From Hyphococcus lacteus (lineage in GTDB: Bacteria > Pseudomonadota > Alphaproteobacteria > Caulobacterales > Parvularculaceae), in the NCBI RefSeq assembly GCF_041058985.1, contig NZ_JBEHZE010000001.1, forward strand, positions 310,001-374,000: a stretch of 64,000 nt of DNA, in the 5' to 3' direction. Below, piece by piece: positions 8,421 to 16,294 of the stretch; the stretch's first letter is position 1, and every line of letters begins with the position of its first letter. Both the position numbers and the translations under genes were made by a program. The notes beneath the pieces are model-generated. The model did no database searches, was not told the origin of the DNA, and was given only the letters and a program-made list of their open reading frames with translations.

Positions 8421-9389
8421 ATGCGCGCCATGAACACACCGCGCGCATCAGATCTTGCAATCGCCGCCGACATCATCCGCAAAGGCGGGCTCGTGGCCAT
8501 GCCCACAGAGACCGTTTACGGCCTTGCCGCGGATGCGACCAATGACGATGCGGTCGCGCGCATATTCGAAGCCAAGGGCCGTCCACAATTCAATCCGCTG
8601 ATTATTCACGTGGCCTCGCGCGAAATGGCCGAGCGACATGTGATCTTCAGCCCGCTTGCGCAAAAGCTCGCCGATGCATTCTGGCCCGGCCCGTTGACGA
8701 TGGTTTTGCCTCGCCGCGCCCAGAGCCCGATCTCGCTGTTGGTCAGTGCCGGGCTTGATACGATCGGGGTGCGGATGCCCAAACATGATCTGGCGCACGA
8801 ACTGATCACCGATGTTGATGGTCCGTTGGCGGCCCCCAGCGCAAATATCTCTGGCGCGATAAGCCCGACATCCGCCGACCATGTAAAGGCTTCATTGGGC
8901 GACCGGGTTGATTTGGTGCTTGATGGTGGATCATGCACGATCGGACTTGAATCAACGATTGTTTTCGTGAGCGGTAAAACGGCGTCATTGCTGCGACCCG
9001 GCGGAATAGATCGCACGGCGATTGAAAAAGCCATCGGCAAACCGCTTGCGGCGCCGGCCAAATCGGATACACCGCAAGCACCAGGCATGATGAAAAGCCA
9101 TTATGCGCCACGCGTAGAGCTATATCTGAATCAAACAGCCCCGAAAGATGGTCAGGCATTTCTCGGTTTCGGAAAAAATGGCGCTGGCAGCCCTTTCTGT
9201 TTGAACCTTTCGCCACGCGGGGACCTGCGCGAGGCCGCTGCGAATTTGTTCGCCTATCTTCGCCAGCTTGACGCACTTTGCGCCGAACACGGACTAAGCG
9301 CCATTGCCGCTGCGCCAATTCCCCGAACCGGCCTTGGCGAAGCGATCAATGACCGCCTCTCCCGCGCCGCCGCCCCGCGCGACACTTAA
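8421..9389 (+). CDS. tsaC: L-threonylcarbamoyladenylate synthase (Sua5/YrdC, two-domain form)
   Basis: 322 residues. The YrdC domain spans about 10-205, with KGGLVAMPTETVYGLAADAT, the nucleotide-binding KGRPQFNPLIIHV and APSANISGAISPTSA. The Sua5 C-terminal domain follows (PQAPGMMKSHYAPRVEL at about 240, AFLGFG). It makes threonylcarbamoyl-AMP from threonine, bicarbonate and ATP for t6A37 of ANN-decoding tRNAs, in the cytoplasm. Start is uncertain: ATG 8421 or ATG 8430, neither with a clear ribosome site. Its stop overlaps by four bases the stop of the convergent monooxygenase gene (TTAA at 9386-9389). Confidence 0.93.
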   Translation: MRAMNTPRASDLAIAADIIRKGGLVAMPTETVYGLAADATNDDAVARIFEAKGRPQFNPLIIHVASREMAERHVIFSPLAQKLADAFWPGPLTMVLPRRAQSPISLLVSAGLDTIGVRMPKHDLAHELITDVDGPLAAPSANISGAISPTSADHVKASLGDRVDLVLDGGSCTIGLESTIVFVSGKTASLLRPGGIDRTAIEKAIGKPLAAPAKSDTPQAPGMMKSHYAPRVELYLNQTAPKDGQAFLGFGKNGAGSPFCLNLSPRGDLREAAANLFAYLRQLDALCAEHGLSAIAAAPIPRTGLGEAINDRLSRAAAPRDT

Positions 9390-10507
9390 ACTGAGCCATC
9401 AATCCATGGTGGTTCTGGCGTATCGAGGCCAGTGACGCGGGTCAGCGCGCGTTTTTTAAAGGCCGGGATTTTCAAAAGCGTATTCGCAAGATGATCGCGC
9501 GCGAAACGCCCGAAACCGCCAAGGTTTAGCAAAGCATCGGTTTGTTGGCGGGTTTGCTTTATAACCATACGCACTTGGGGCATACGCATTTTTGAATAAT
9601 CAGCATCGGTGTTTTGGTGGATCATCCAGGCGAGCCAACAGGCGTCTTCGATACCTAAATTCATACCGCGCGCACCCACTGGCGAATGAATATGCGCTGC
9701 ATCGCCAGCCAAAAAAACTGACCCGCGCTGCATCTTTTCCACATATCGGAAATTGATATGAAACGATGATTGCCAGATCAGATGTTTAATTTCCAAATCT
9801 TTCGGCAGCATATTCGATATATCGGCACGCGGAGAGATGTATCGGCACACATTGCCGCCCAACGGCATTCGCGCGAGAACGCCATCATTGGAAAAATCAA
9901 CAAACAGCTCATCGGTCGCAAAAGGCTCTACGGTTTCAACATCCACTAGGCCAAATTCCGTCGGATAACTTTCGCCTGCAAAAGAAAATCCAAACCCGTT
10001 CCGAATGACTGAACTCGCACCATCGGCACCGATCACTTTGCTGGCGCGAATGCTCTCCAGCCCGTCTGGTGCATTAATATCGAGCACCGGCTTTTTCGGA
10101 TTGCCGTTGGTGGCGATCACTTCTTTGTACCATTCGATCTCGACGCCATATTGCCTTAATGCGGCGGCGAGAATTCGCTCGGTCCGGCCCTGCGGCAAGA
10201 TCAAAACAAACGGATAAAGTGCGCCGGGGTGGTCAAAACCGGCCTTGATAACATCGCGACCTTTTTCGTTGCGCATGCGAACGCGCTTGGCCTTAACCCC
10301 TTGCGCCAATAATTGCGCACTAACGCCAGACGGTGCCAGTAATTGTAATGTGCGGTTGTTGACGCCAAGTGCGCGCGATTCTGCCTCTGGCGTAAAGTCA
10401 GACCCCTTGTCAATAATGCGCGGCTTTAATCCGCGCCGGGATAATTCAAGCGCGCAGGCAAGCCCTGTTGGCCCTGCCCCTACAATTAAAATATGCGTGT
10501 CGTTCAA
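9386..10507 (-). CDS. FAD-dependent monooxygenase (PHBH/UbiH-like flavoprotein)
   Basis: 373 residues. HILIVGAGPTGLACALELSR at 5-24 is the dinucleotide-binding GxGxxG motif, VIGADGASSVIR (about 160) is the DG motif, and VFLAGDAAHIHSPVGARGMN (about 265) is the GD motif binding the FAD ribityl chain. This is group A aromatic hydroxylase architecture, but without the long C-terminal thioredoxin-like domain of PheA/MhpA types. The hydroxylated substrate is unknown. Start ATG 10507, 6 bp after the stop of the upstream methyltransferase on the same strand, so the two may form an operon. Confidence 0.88.
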   Translation of the reverse strand: MNDTHILIVGAGPTGLACALELSRRGLKPRIIDKGSDFTPEAESRALGVNNRTLQLLAPSGVSAQLLAQGVKAKRVRMRNEKGRDVIKAGFDHPGALYPFVLILPQGRTERILAAALRQYGVEIEWYKEVIATNGNPKKPVLDINAPDGLESIRASKVIGADGASSVIRNGFGFSFAGESYPTEFGLVDVETVEPFATDELFVDFSNDGVLARMPLGGNVCRYISPRADISNMLPKDLEIKHLIWQSSFHINFRYVEKMQRGSVFLAGDAAHIHSPVGARGMNLGIEDACWLAWMIHQNTDADYSKMRMPQVRMVIKQTRQQTDALLNLGGFGRFARDHLANTLLKIPAFKKRALTRVTGLDTPEPPWIDGSV

Positions 10508-10513
10508 GGTGGT

Positions 10514-11323
10514 TTACTCTGGCTTTCGGAATTTCAGAATAAAGCGATCGGTTTTGCGGCGCACGGATGCGTCAAAAACATTCATATTGTAGTTATCGTC
10601 ACCGTTGATAAGCACATCACTCTCGCCCGCAAATACCAATGACGCGCTCGTCGCAAGATTTTGTACAATCGCAGCATCAATCCGATGAACAGTACCACCC
10701 GTGGTTGATGGCGATCCTACGGCGGCCTGGTGATCAAGTACAATCAACGTTCCACCCGGCTTCAGGATGCGTGCAATTTCCGCAAAAGCCGCTTCGTCAT
10801 CGCCGAGTGAACTGCCGTCAGCGGGCGTGTAATAAAGATCATGCGGTCCCAATATCCACGTTACAATATCGACCGAGGCATCGTCAGCATCAAGATCATC
10901 AAAACGCGACTTGGAAAGCCGTACATTCGCCAGCCTGTCATCCGCCAGACGTTTATCAACCGCATCGCCCAAAAAGCTATCGAATGCGCTCGGGTTCTGC
11001 ATGATGACTTGACCATCCGGCCCCACAAGCCGCGAGAACAGCTCGGTATAATAACCACCGCCAGCTTCCATCTCAAAAATAGTCATGCCCGGCTCTATGC
11101 CAATAAAAGAAAGGACGCTACCGGGCTTTCGCGCCGCATCGTCTTCGCTGTCCGCTGCTAGCCGATCTTGATGGCTAAGCGCCGCTTCGACAGCACGATC
11201 ATTGGCGTCCACATCCTCGGCAAGCTCTGCGGGGGTTGTCGTCTGATCCGGGGTGCATCCAATAATCAACAATGCACTTGCAATGCTAATCAGGGCCGCA
11301 GGGTTACGTGTCAGGCGCGCCAT
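10514..11323 (-). CDS. Predicted lipoprotein with class I SAM-methyltransferase domain
   Basis: 269 residues. The N-terminus is a lipoprotein signal peptide (ASALLIIGC, modified Cys at 23). The body resembles the COG4798-type predicted methyltransferases: FEMEAGGGYYTELFSRLVGP (about 83) is motif I, RFDDLDADDASVDIVTW and ILKPGGTLIVLDH follow. Export of an enzyme that needs S-adenosylmethionine is unusual, because the cofactor is cytoplasmic; the protein may bind something else or be a degenerate relative. Motif I has Glu-x-Glu before the glycines. Start ATG 11323. Lies just upstream of the monooxygenase on the same strand. Confidence 0.8.
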   Translation of the reverse strand: MARLTRNPAALISIASALLIIGCTPDQTTTPAELAEDVDANDRAVEAALSHQDRLAADSEDDAARKPGSVLSFIGIEPGMTIFEMEAGGGYYTELFSRLVGPDGQVIMQNPSAFDSFLGDAVDKRLADDRLANVRLSKSRFDDLDADDASVDIVTWILGPHDLYYTPADGSSLGDDEAAFAEIARILKPGGTLIVLDHQAAVGSPSTTGGTVHRIDAAIVQNLATSASLVFAGESDVLINGDDNYNMNVFDASVRRKTDRFILKFRKPE

Positions 11324-11376
11324 AGCTCTCTCCCCAGTCAGGCGGGTGTCCGCCCGAAAAAATCTTGTAAGGTCTA

Positions 11377-11589
11377 TTGATAATCCTCTTTTGGACTGAT
11401 GGCAAAAGGCGCGGACCGCCGGTCGGGCCTCAGTTTGAATTTGGTATGTCTGCGTTTGGGCTGAAGCTAGTCAACTGCACCGCCGAGAGAAACGTCACCT
11501 ATTCGCCCTTTGCAGTCATACGTTTGATGTTGCTGAATGTCTTATTTCCGGGCCATGCGGCAATCGCTCATTATTTATTTGACGATTAA
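11377..11589 (+). pseudogene. Possible remnant of an HWE-type histidine kinase C-terminus
   Basis: A 70-codon frame opening with TTG contains FWTDGKRRGPPVGPQF and then SAFGLKLVN. This resembles the ATP-lid end of HWE-family kinases, where a W...GGPPV..P segment is followed by GFGxxLI. No dimerisation or N box precedes it, and the residues after about 40 show no family likeness, so if the match is real only a fragment remains. It overlaps the 3' end of the convergent gene by 15 bp. Similarity was judged by eye. Confidence 0.28.
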
Positions 11590-12135
11590 AATTGTTGCGG
11601 GAGCAAGGCTCTCAAGTGCTTCAGTTGTCAAAGAACGCCTGTTTAGTTCCGTTCTTTTTAGACTGAATTTCGGATTGTTGAGCAGCCCTGAATAATCGTT
11701 AACTGTAATACCAATATGGCTGGTGAGCTTTTGGCTGAATAGTTTTTGAATTAACTCGATCCACGATTCAAGCTCACTGCCCCAATGTTCCGAAAGCGAT
11801 TCCATTGTCCTTTCTATTTTCGCTTTGGTTTTCTTGAGATCGTGTAAACGGCGCTGAATTTTCGCGTCTGACCAGCCTTTTTTGCGCAGATCACCAACAA
11901 TCGTTTCCTCTGCAGCTTTTGAATGAGTTTCAATTCCTAGATAAGACGACCCAAGCCGCGTGCCACAATCGCAATGCCCGTTGCAAGTAAAATAGTAGTT
12001 TTCAGTAGCAAGAACGCCTTTGGGTTGGCCGTTTGCTTCCATGGCGTCAAAAGCTAGCCGATGTTCAGAAAACAACTCGCGACATGCACCGATTTTTGCA
12101 GACGCCGGTAACGTAATGGATATAAATGTGCACAT
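11575..12135 (-). CDS. Hypothetical protein beginning MCTFIS, with a CDCGT motif
   Basis: 186 residues, not recognised. It opens MCTFISITLPASA; a Cys at position 2 is where N-terminal-nucleophile hydrolases keep the catalytic residue. A second Cys cluster reads FTCNGHCDCGTRLG at about 49-62, which may bind metal. Residues 80-125 are charged and helical (KIQRRLHDLKKTKAKIERTM). The C-terminus ends in a hydrophobic ATILIVK. No signal peptide or membrane helix. It stands alone in a stretch of unrecognised genes. A metal-binding or Ntn-like function is only a guess. Confidence 0.65.
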   Translation of the reverse strand: MCTFISITLPASAKIGACRELFSEHRLAFDAMEANGQPKGVLATENYYFTCNGHCDCGTRLGSSYLGIETHSKAAEETIVGDLRKKGWSDAKIQRRLHDLKKTKAKIERTMESLSEHWGSELESWIELIQKLFSQKLTSHIGITVNDYSGLLNNPKFSLKRTELNRRSLTTEALESLAPATILIVK

Positions 12136-12373
12136 TGAATACGGCCAATTGATTCACTTAATAACTATCCGATAGAGCTCCAAAACAAAATATCTGTTCA
12201 CCACGAATTCAACAAATCAGCCGTTGGCAATATGGCACTGAATGACGGTTGTTGGCGATGGCCCGCCAGTTTAAAACTCTAACAAAAGGGCACTTTCTGG
12301 CCCATTGCGGTCATTTGCGGAGTGGCTATCTTTTGATGTATACTGATCGGAATAGCTTCTGTTAGAGTCAATT

Positions 12374-12721
12374 ATGCTTTCTGCACTTATAACTATTGCT
12401 GCCGTTCAAGTCGCCACCGCCAGGCCGCCGATGCCCGCGACGATAGAAGAAGCCCTGGAAATAGTTCAATTAGACGAAGCTTGCGAACGGAGTGAATATC
12501 CAAGTCTTCGAATGACTATGTATTTGTGCCAGGAAAAGTTGACCAGTTGGTACTTTACCGTTCCCGATAATACACTTTCGCCGGGCTTTGTGAGGAGAAT
12601 GGTAATCCGCGACGGAAAAGCAATAAAGATGCTTACTGACTCAAAATATTTCGGAACGGATTCTCAAGAAACAGCATTTTTTGAGTGGCAAACCGATATT
12701 GCAGAATCGATTGGGCAGTAA
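12374..12721 (+). CDS. Small exported hypothetical protein
   Basis: 115 residues, not recognised. The first 16 residues (MLSALITIAAVQVATA) look like a short signal peptide cleaved before RPPMP, leaving about 99 periplasmic residues with two Cys (DEACERS and MYLCQEK) that could form a disulfide. Composition is ordinary and the frame is open from a proper ATG. Neighbouring genes on both sides are also unrecognised. Existence as a real gene is likely but not proven. Confidence 0.55.
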   Translation: MLSALITIAAVQVATARPPMPATIEEALEIVQLDEACERSEYPSLRMTMYLCQEKLTSWYFTVPDNTLSPGFVRRMVIRDGKAIKMLTDSKYFGTDSQETAFFEWQTDIAESIGQ

Positions 12722-12785
12722 CGTTCTATCGAACACCATTGACAGAGAATTGTGACATTGTTGAACGTCTACTTCTGGCGATTTG

Positions 12786-13184
12786 TTACAACTCGAATTT
12801 CTTCTCTAATCCACCGGAACTATCCGGAAAATAGACACTGCCATCTTGCGGATCGAAAACGCCAATTCCGTGTTTACCTGCGGCGGCAAGCAGGTCTTCA
12901 ACAGCATTTTGAGAGGCAGAAGATGTAATCCCCGTTTCTATCCGATCCTTAGAGAAAAAATAATCAATAACATTTGGGTCGTCTAAATCATCTTCGGATG
13001 CCGCATCCGGACCATTGAGCGGCGGATATTTGGTTCTCACCTGATCATACCAGACTTTGAGGGCCTCGCTTAGGTCCTTCGGATCGATCATCTCCATATC
13101 ATCGTCAGCATCTAGCCATTCGTCGAACTCATCAGCATTTTTGGGAGCCGCTGCCGCAGGGAAGAATGTCAAGTCGAAACTCAT
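12786..13184 (-). CDS. Hypothetical acidic protein (MSFDL family)
   Basis: 132 residues, strongly acidic, no signal peptide. It starts MSFDLTFFPAAAAPKNADEF and contains KYPPLNGPDAASEDD near 80 and IGVFDPQDGSVYFP near 112. The pattern of an MSxDL opening, a central PPLNGP and a final GVxDPQ element recurs in small bacterial proteins of unknown role; I recall some near toxin-immunity loci but cannot verify this. No partner toxin gene is visible beside it. Start ATG 13184. Confidence 0.65.
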   Translation of the reverse strand: MSFDLTFFPAAAAPKNADEFDEWLDADDDMEMIDPKDLSEALKVWYDQVRTKYPPLNGPDAASEDDLDDPNVIDYFFSKDRIETGITSSASQNAVEDLLAAAGKHGIGVFDPQDGSVYFPDSSGGLEKKFEL

Positions 13185-13499
13185 GATGTGTTTACTCCCT
13201 TTGTGAATTAGCTTTGCTAAGACTTTAACGTGCCTTTGAATTCATACAAGAAAGTCGTCTAGACTGGCGGCAAGAAGTAACCGCAAATCGGTCGTTCGCA
13301 GATTACGTGTCTACGACTGCTTTTGGCGAGTATTTGCCTATCGACGTTTGGCGGTCGGGGGTAAGTTTTGACAGAAACAAGCTAGTCAAAATTCAAACTG
13401 AGATACTACCGAACCGACACAATAGGGCCAAATGCTTTGCTTACTGGCTTGAACCGACCCCCGGCCATAACTAGACAAGGGTGATAAAGGACCGAATTC
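13185..13499. other. Intergenic region before the FAD-linked oxidase gene
   Basis: 315 bp. TTTTGAC at 13366-13372 and GTCAAAA at 13385-13391 are inverted copies 12 bp apart; the first contains TTGACA, a good -35 hexamer reading towards the oxidase gene, so the dyad may be an operator around that promoter. The left half shows no structure that I can name. Confidence 0.4.
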
Positions 13500-14921
13500 A
13501 TGACCGCCGCCCCGCACCCCAAGCCCAACCCACAACAGCTTGACGCAATCCGCGCCGTCGTTGGACCAAAGGGGATCATCGAGGGTGACGACAAAGCGCC
13601 TTACCTGACCGAGTGGCGCAAACGATGGCATGGTGCGACGCCGTTGATCGTTGCGCCAGCATCAACCGAAGATGTCGCCAAGATTGTCAAAATTTGCGCG
13701 GCTGAAAAAATCGCAATCACACCCCAAGGCGGCAATACCGGTTTGGTCGGCGGTCAAATTCCATTGGGGAACGAAATTCTTTTGACGCTGAAACGTATGC
13801 GCAACATTCGCGCGGTCGAGCCGCTTAATAACACCATGACCGTTGATGCAGGGATTACCCTTGCTGAGGCACAAGAGCGCGCGCACGAAGCAGGACGGTT
13901 GTTTCCGCTTTCGATTGGTTCAGAGGGAAGCTGTCAGATCGGCGGCGTGATTTCGACCAATGCTGGCGGCGTCAATGTTTTGCGTTATGGGAATACCCGC
14001 GATTTAGTGCTCGGGCTAGAGGCCGTCATGCCCGATGGTGAAATCTGGAATGGGCTCAAACGTCTGCGTAAAGACAATACTGGATATGATCTCAAACAGC
14101 TTTTGATTGGCGGCGAAGGCACCCTGGGGATCATCACTGGCGCAGTGTTAAAGCTATTCCCGCAACCGGCTGAAAAAGTCACTATCTGTGCGGGCATGTC
14201 GAACGCCGACGACGCTGTACGGCTATTATCGCTGGCGCAAGCGGCAACGGGCGGCAACGTATCTAGTTTTGAATTGATGTATCGGCTTTGCATTGACCTG
14301 ACGCTTAAACACATCCCCGATACGCGCGACCCGTTGGGCGACAAACATCCGGTTTATGTCCTTGCGGAGTTTTCTTCCGGCGTGGGGGTCGGCCTTCGCA
14401 ATAGCGTCGAGTCGATGCTGGCCAAAGCACTGGAACAAGGCATCATTAACGATGCAACGATCGCCGAAAACGAGGCCCAGGCCGATGGACTTTGGCGAAT
14501 TCGCCACGCGATATCGGAGGCAACCAATGGCGAAGGATTGGGCGCACGTCATGATGTTTCTGTGGGCACCAGCGACATTCCAGCCTTTATCAACAAAGCG
14601 AACAAAACCGTCGCCGCCATCGCGCCCGGTGTACGCTTTGTTACTTTTGGTCATATTGGCGACGGCAATATTCATTACAATGTCCTTGCCGAAGAAGGTG
14701 CCGCCAAGGACGCCCTTAACGACAAACGCGCAACGATCGAACAAGCGGTCTATGACATCATCGGCGAATTTGGCGGATCGATCTCTGCGGAACATGGCGT
14801 TGGTCGCCACCGCCGCGAAGACATCGCCGCACGCAAGAGCCCAGTTGAGCTGAATATGATGCGGGCCATAAAAAATGCGCTCGACCCCCATGGCATCATG
14901 AATCCCGGCAAAATGCTTTAA
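13500..14921 (+). CDS. FAD-binding oxidoreductase, GlcD/D2HGDH family
   Basis: 473 residues. PCMH-type FAD domain at about 45-225, with ITPQGGNTGLVGGQIP, IGSEGSCQIGGVISTNAGGV and YDLKQLLIGGEGTLGIITGA. The C-terminal FAD-oxidase domain has FGHIGDGNIHYNVL, whose His residues bind the divalent metal, and ends SAEHGVGRHRRE and NPGKML. The family oxidises 2-hydroxy acids; the closest layouts are D-2-hydroxyglutarate and D-lactate dehydrogenases, and the substrate here is not decided. AAAGGA lies before ATG 13500. yaaA follows 32 bp later and may be cotranscribed. Confidence 0.9.
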   Translation: MTAAPHPKPNPQQLDAIRAVVGPKGIIEGDDKAPYLTEWRKRWHGATPLIVAPASTEDVAKIVKICAAEKIAITPQGGNTGLVGGQIPLGNEILLTLKRMRNIRAVEPLNNTMTVDAGITLAEAQERAHEAGRLFPLSIGSEGSCQIGGVISTNAGGVNVLRYGNTRDLVLGLEAVMPDGEIWNGLKRLRKDNTGYDLKQLLIGGEGTLGIITGAVLKLFPQPAEKVTICAGMSNADDAVRLLSLAQAATGGNVSSFELMYRLCIDLTLKHIPDTRDPLGDKHPVYVLAEFSSGVGVGLRNSVESMLAKALEQGIINDATIAENEAQADGLWRIRHAISEATNGEGLGARHDVSVGTSDIPAFINKANKTVAAIAPGVRFVTFGHIGDGNIHYNVLAEEGAAKDALNDKRATIEQAVYDIIGEFGGSISAEHGVGRHRREDIAARKSPVELNMMRAIKNALDPHGIMNPGKML

Positions 14922-14953
14922 TCTGTTTTTCAAGAACAAGGACGTTACAACGT

Positions 14954-15754
14954 ATGCTGATTTTATTGTCTCCGGCGAAAAATATGAACTTTGATCCCGT
15001 GCCGGGCACACCACGCGCGACAAAGCCAGTTTTTTCAAAAGACACCGCAGAGCTGTCAGAAACCACGTTGAAATTGACCAAAGCCAAAATCAAATCCCTG
15101 ATGAGTATTTCAGAGAACCTTGCCGAACTTAACTATGAGCGCTTTCAGGCATTTAACCCAGAAGGAAAAAGCGAAAGCCTGAAACAAGCTGCGCTAGCGT
15201 TTAATGGTGACGTCTATCTTGGGCTTGATGCAAACAGCCTTTCCGGGGAAGACCTCAAACGCGCACAGGACAAAATTCGGATCCTTTCCGGCCTTTACGG
15301 ATTGTTGCGCCCGCTTGATGCAATCCAGCCCTATCGGCTTGAGATGGGATCAAAGCTCAAAAACACACGCGGCAAAAACCTCTATGAATTCTGGGGCGCG
15401 CAAATCGCCAATGAGATCGACAAATCGCTTAAGGGCCACGAAGACCCAACTGTCGTGAACCTCGCCTCGAACGAATATTTCTCTGCTGTGGACCGAGCGG
15501 CCCTTAAGGCACCGGTCATCACCCCGATCTTCAAAGAAGAGAAAGACGGCAAGCCCCGCCAGCTTCAGTTTTATGCCAAACGGGCACGCGGAATGATGGC
15601 GCGCTGGTCGGTCGAGAACCAAATCAACCGCGCTGAAGAGCTCAAGAATTTTGACGTAGATGGCTATCGGTTCCGGGCGAGCGATTCCACGGATGACACC
15701 TGGCTGTTTGCGCGACCCCAACCGCCGCTCAAAAAACCATCCAAAAAGAAATAG
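14954..15754 (+). CDS. yaaA: Peroxide stress protein YaaA (DUF328)
   Basis: 266 residues, full length for the family. Diagnostic segments are MLILLSPAKNMNFDP at the start, NGDVYLGLDANSLS, RILSGLYGLLRPLDAIQPYR, NLYEFWG and VVNLASNEYFSAVD. YaaA lowers free intracellular iron during hydrogen peroxide stress in E. coli (OxyR regulon) and binds DNA; the mechanism is unresolved. CAAGGAC precedes ATG 14954. It follows the oxidase gene closely and ends before a clear terminator hairpin. The C-terminus is Lys-rich. Confidence 0.95.
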   Translation: MLILLSPAKNMNFDPVPGTPRATKPVFSKDTAELSETTLKLTKAKIKSLMSISENLAELNYERFQAFNPEGKSESLKQAALAFNGDVYLGLDANSLSGEDLKRAQDKIRILSGLYGLLRPLDAIQPYRLEMGSKLKNTRGKNLYEFWGAQIANEIDKSLKGHEDPTVVNLASNEYFSAVDRAALKAPVITPIFKEEKDGKPRQLQFYAKRARGMMARWSVENQINRAEELKNFDVDGYRFRASDSTDDTWLFARPQPPLKKPSKKK

Positions 15755-15774
15755 CGCGACACAAAAACGCCGCC

Positions 15775-15901
15775 ACGCTTTTGTGACAGTTTTTCGCCGT
15801 GTGTTAATTCGCTAACACAGCCAGATGACCATATCGTCATCTGGCTTGCCTTGTTTTTCTTATATTTTTCACGACATTGATTGCTACGCTTTTGTGACAG
15901 T
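15775..15901 (+). repeat. 16-bp direct repeat pair
   Basis: ACGCTTTTGTGACAGT occurs identically at 15775-15790 and 15886-15901, 111 bp apart. A diverged form, ACACTTTTGTGTCAAA, lies at 15961-15976. The second copy continues into TGTGACAGTCACA, a 13-bp perfect dyad. They flank the yaaA terminator and precede the small membrane-protein promoter, so a protein-binding site is the likely meaning. Confidence 0.6.
15820..15859 (+). terminator. Rho-independent terminator downstream of yaaA
   Basis: GCCAGATGAC-CATATC-GTCATCTGGC is a perfect 10-bp stem with a six-base loop, followed after 5 bases by TTGTTTTTCT. Confidence 0.75.
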
Positions 15902-15976
15902 CACATAAGCCAAAAAGCTGGAAGCCCCGTCATTAGTGGGTTTCAGCCCCCATCAAAGTTACACTTTTGTGTCAAA

Positions 15977-16028
15977 TGCGCATAATTTGCGCACACCTGT
16001 TGACTTTGCGCAAATAGTGCGCAATTAT
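15977..16028 (+). promoter_or_regulatory. Promoter with two TGCGCA-N5-TGCGCA operators
   Basis: TTGACT (16000-16005) and AATTAT (16023-16028) are 17 bp apart and read towards the small gene at 16100. Inside the spacer is TTGCGCA-AATAG-TGCGCAA (16006-16024), a perfect dyad. An identical half-site arrangement, TGCGCA-TAATT-TGCGCA, lies at 15977-15993, exactly 30 bp (about three helical turns) upstream. A dimeric repressor binding cooperatively on one face is inferred. Confidence 0.6.
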
Positions 16029-16099
16029 TCATGACAGTTTGATGACGGGCCAAAACAACAGGCACAAGAGCCAATAACCAAGCCCGAGGAGTAACAACT

Positions 16100-16255
16100 A
16101 TGGCTATCACATCTCACCCGGCTGATTTCGCCGATCATGGTGTTTCATTTGGACCAAAAGCTAAATTGGCGGCGTTCTACGTCTTTGTTGGTATTATCGC
16201 GATGGCAGTCGCAATTCCGGCCGCGCTCGCTTTCGGGAACACTGCTGTTTTCTAA
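16100..16255 (+). CDS. 51-residue single-pass membrane protein, unrecognised
   Basis: 51 residues from ATG 16100, with GAGGAG 7 bp upstream, a near-ideal ribosome site. The N-terminus is polar with three His (SHPADFADHGVSFGPKAK), followed by one membrane helix (LAAFYVFVGIIAMAVAIPAA) and a short tail. It has its own promoter, long regulatory region and strong terminator, which argues strongly for a real, highly expressed gene. Size and shape recall accessory subunits of respiratory or photosynthetic complexes, but I recognise no family and assign none. Confidence 0.8.
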   Translation: MAITSHPADFADHGVSFGPKAKLAAFYVFVGIIAMAVAIPAALAFGNTAVF

Positions 16256-16294
16256 ACACACCTAAAGAGGCCACCCTCCTCTTTGACCTAAACA

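Larger units (their letters stand above)
15755..16099. other. Structured regulatory region before the 51-residue membrane protein
   Basis: 345 bp without a gene. In order: a first repeat copy (15775), dyad GTGTTA-N6-TAACAC (15801-15818), the yaaA terminator, a second repeat copy overlapping TGTGAC-A-GTCACA (15893-15905), a diverged third copy (15961), two TGCGCA-N5-TGCGCA sites and a promoter. This density of dyads is the highest in the window. Confidence 0.6.

Noticed and set aside
12136..12373. Gap between two unrecognised genes examined for insertion-sequence ends or att sites
   Set aside because: No terminal inverted repeats, target duplications or tRNA ends were found.
14226..15038. Long open frame on the minus strand across the FAD-linked oxidase gene
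   Set aside because: The plus-strand product has all family motifs; the antisense translation has no recognisable domain and mirrors the codon pattern of the real gene.
15893..15905. TGTGACAGTCACA considered as a CRP/FNR-type site
   Set aside because: CRP sites need six bases between TGTGA and TCACA; here there are only three.
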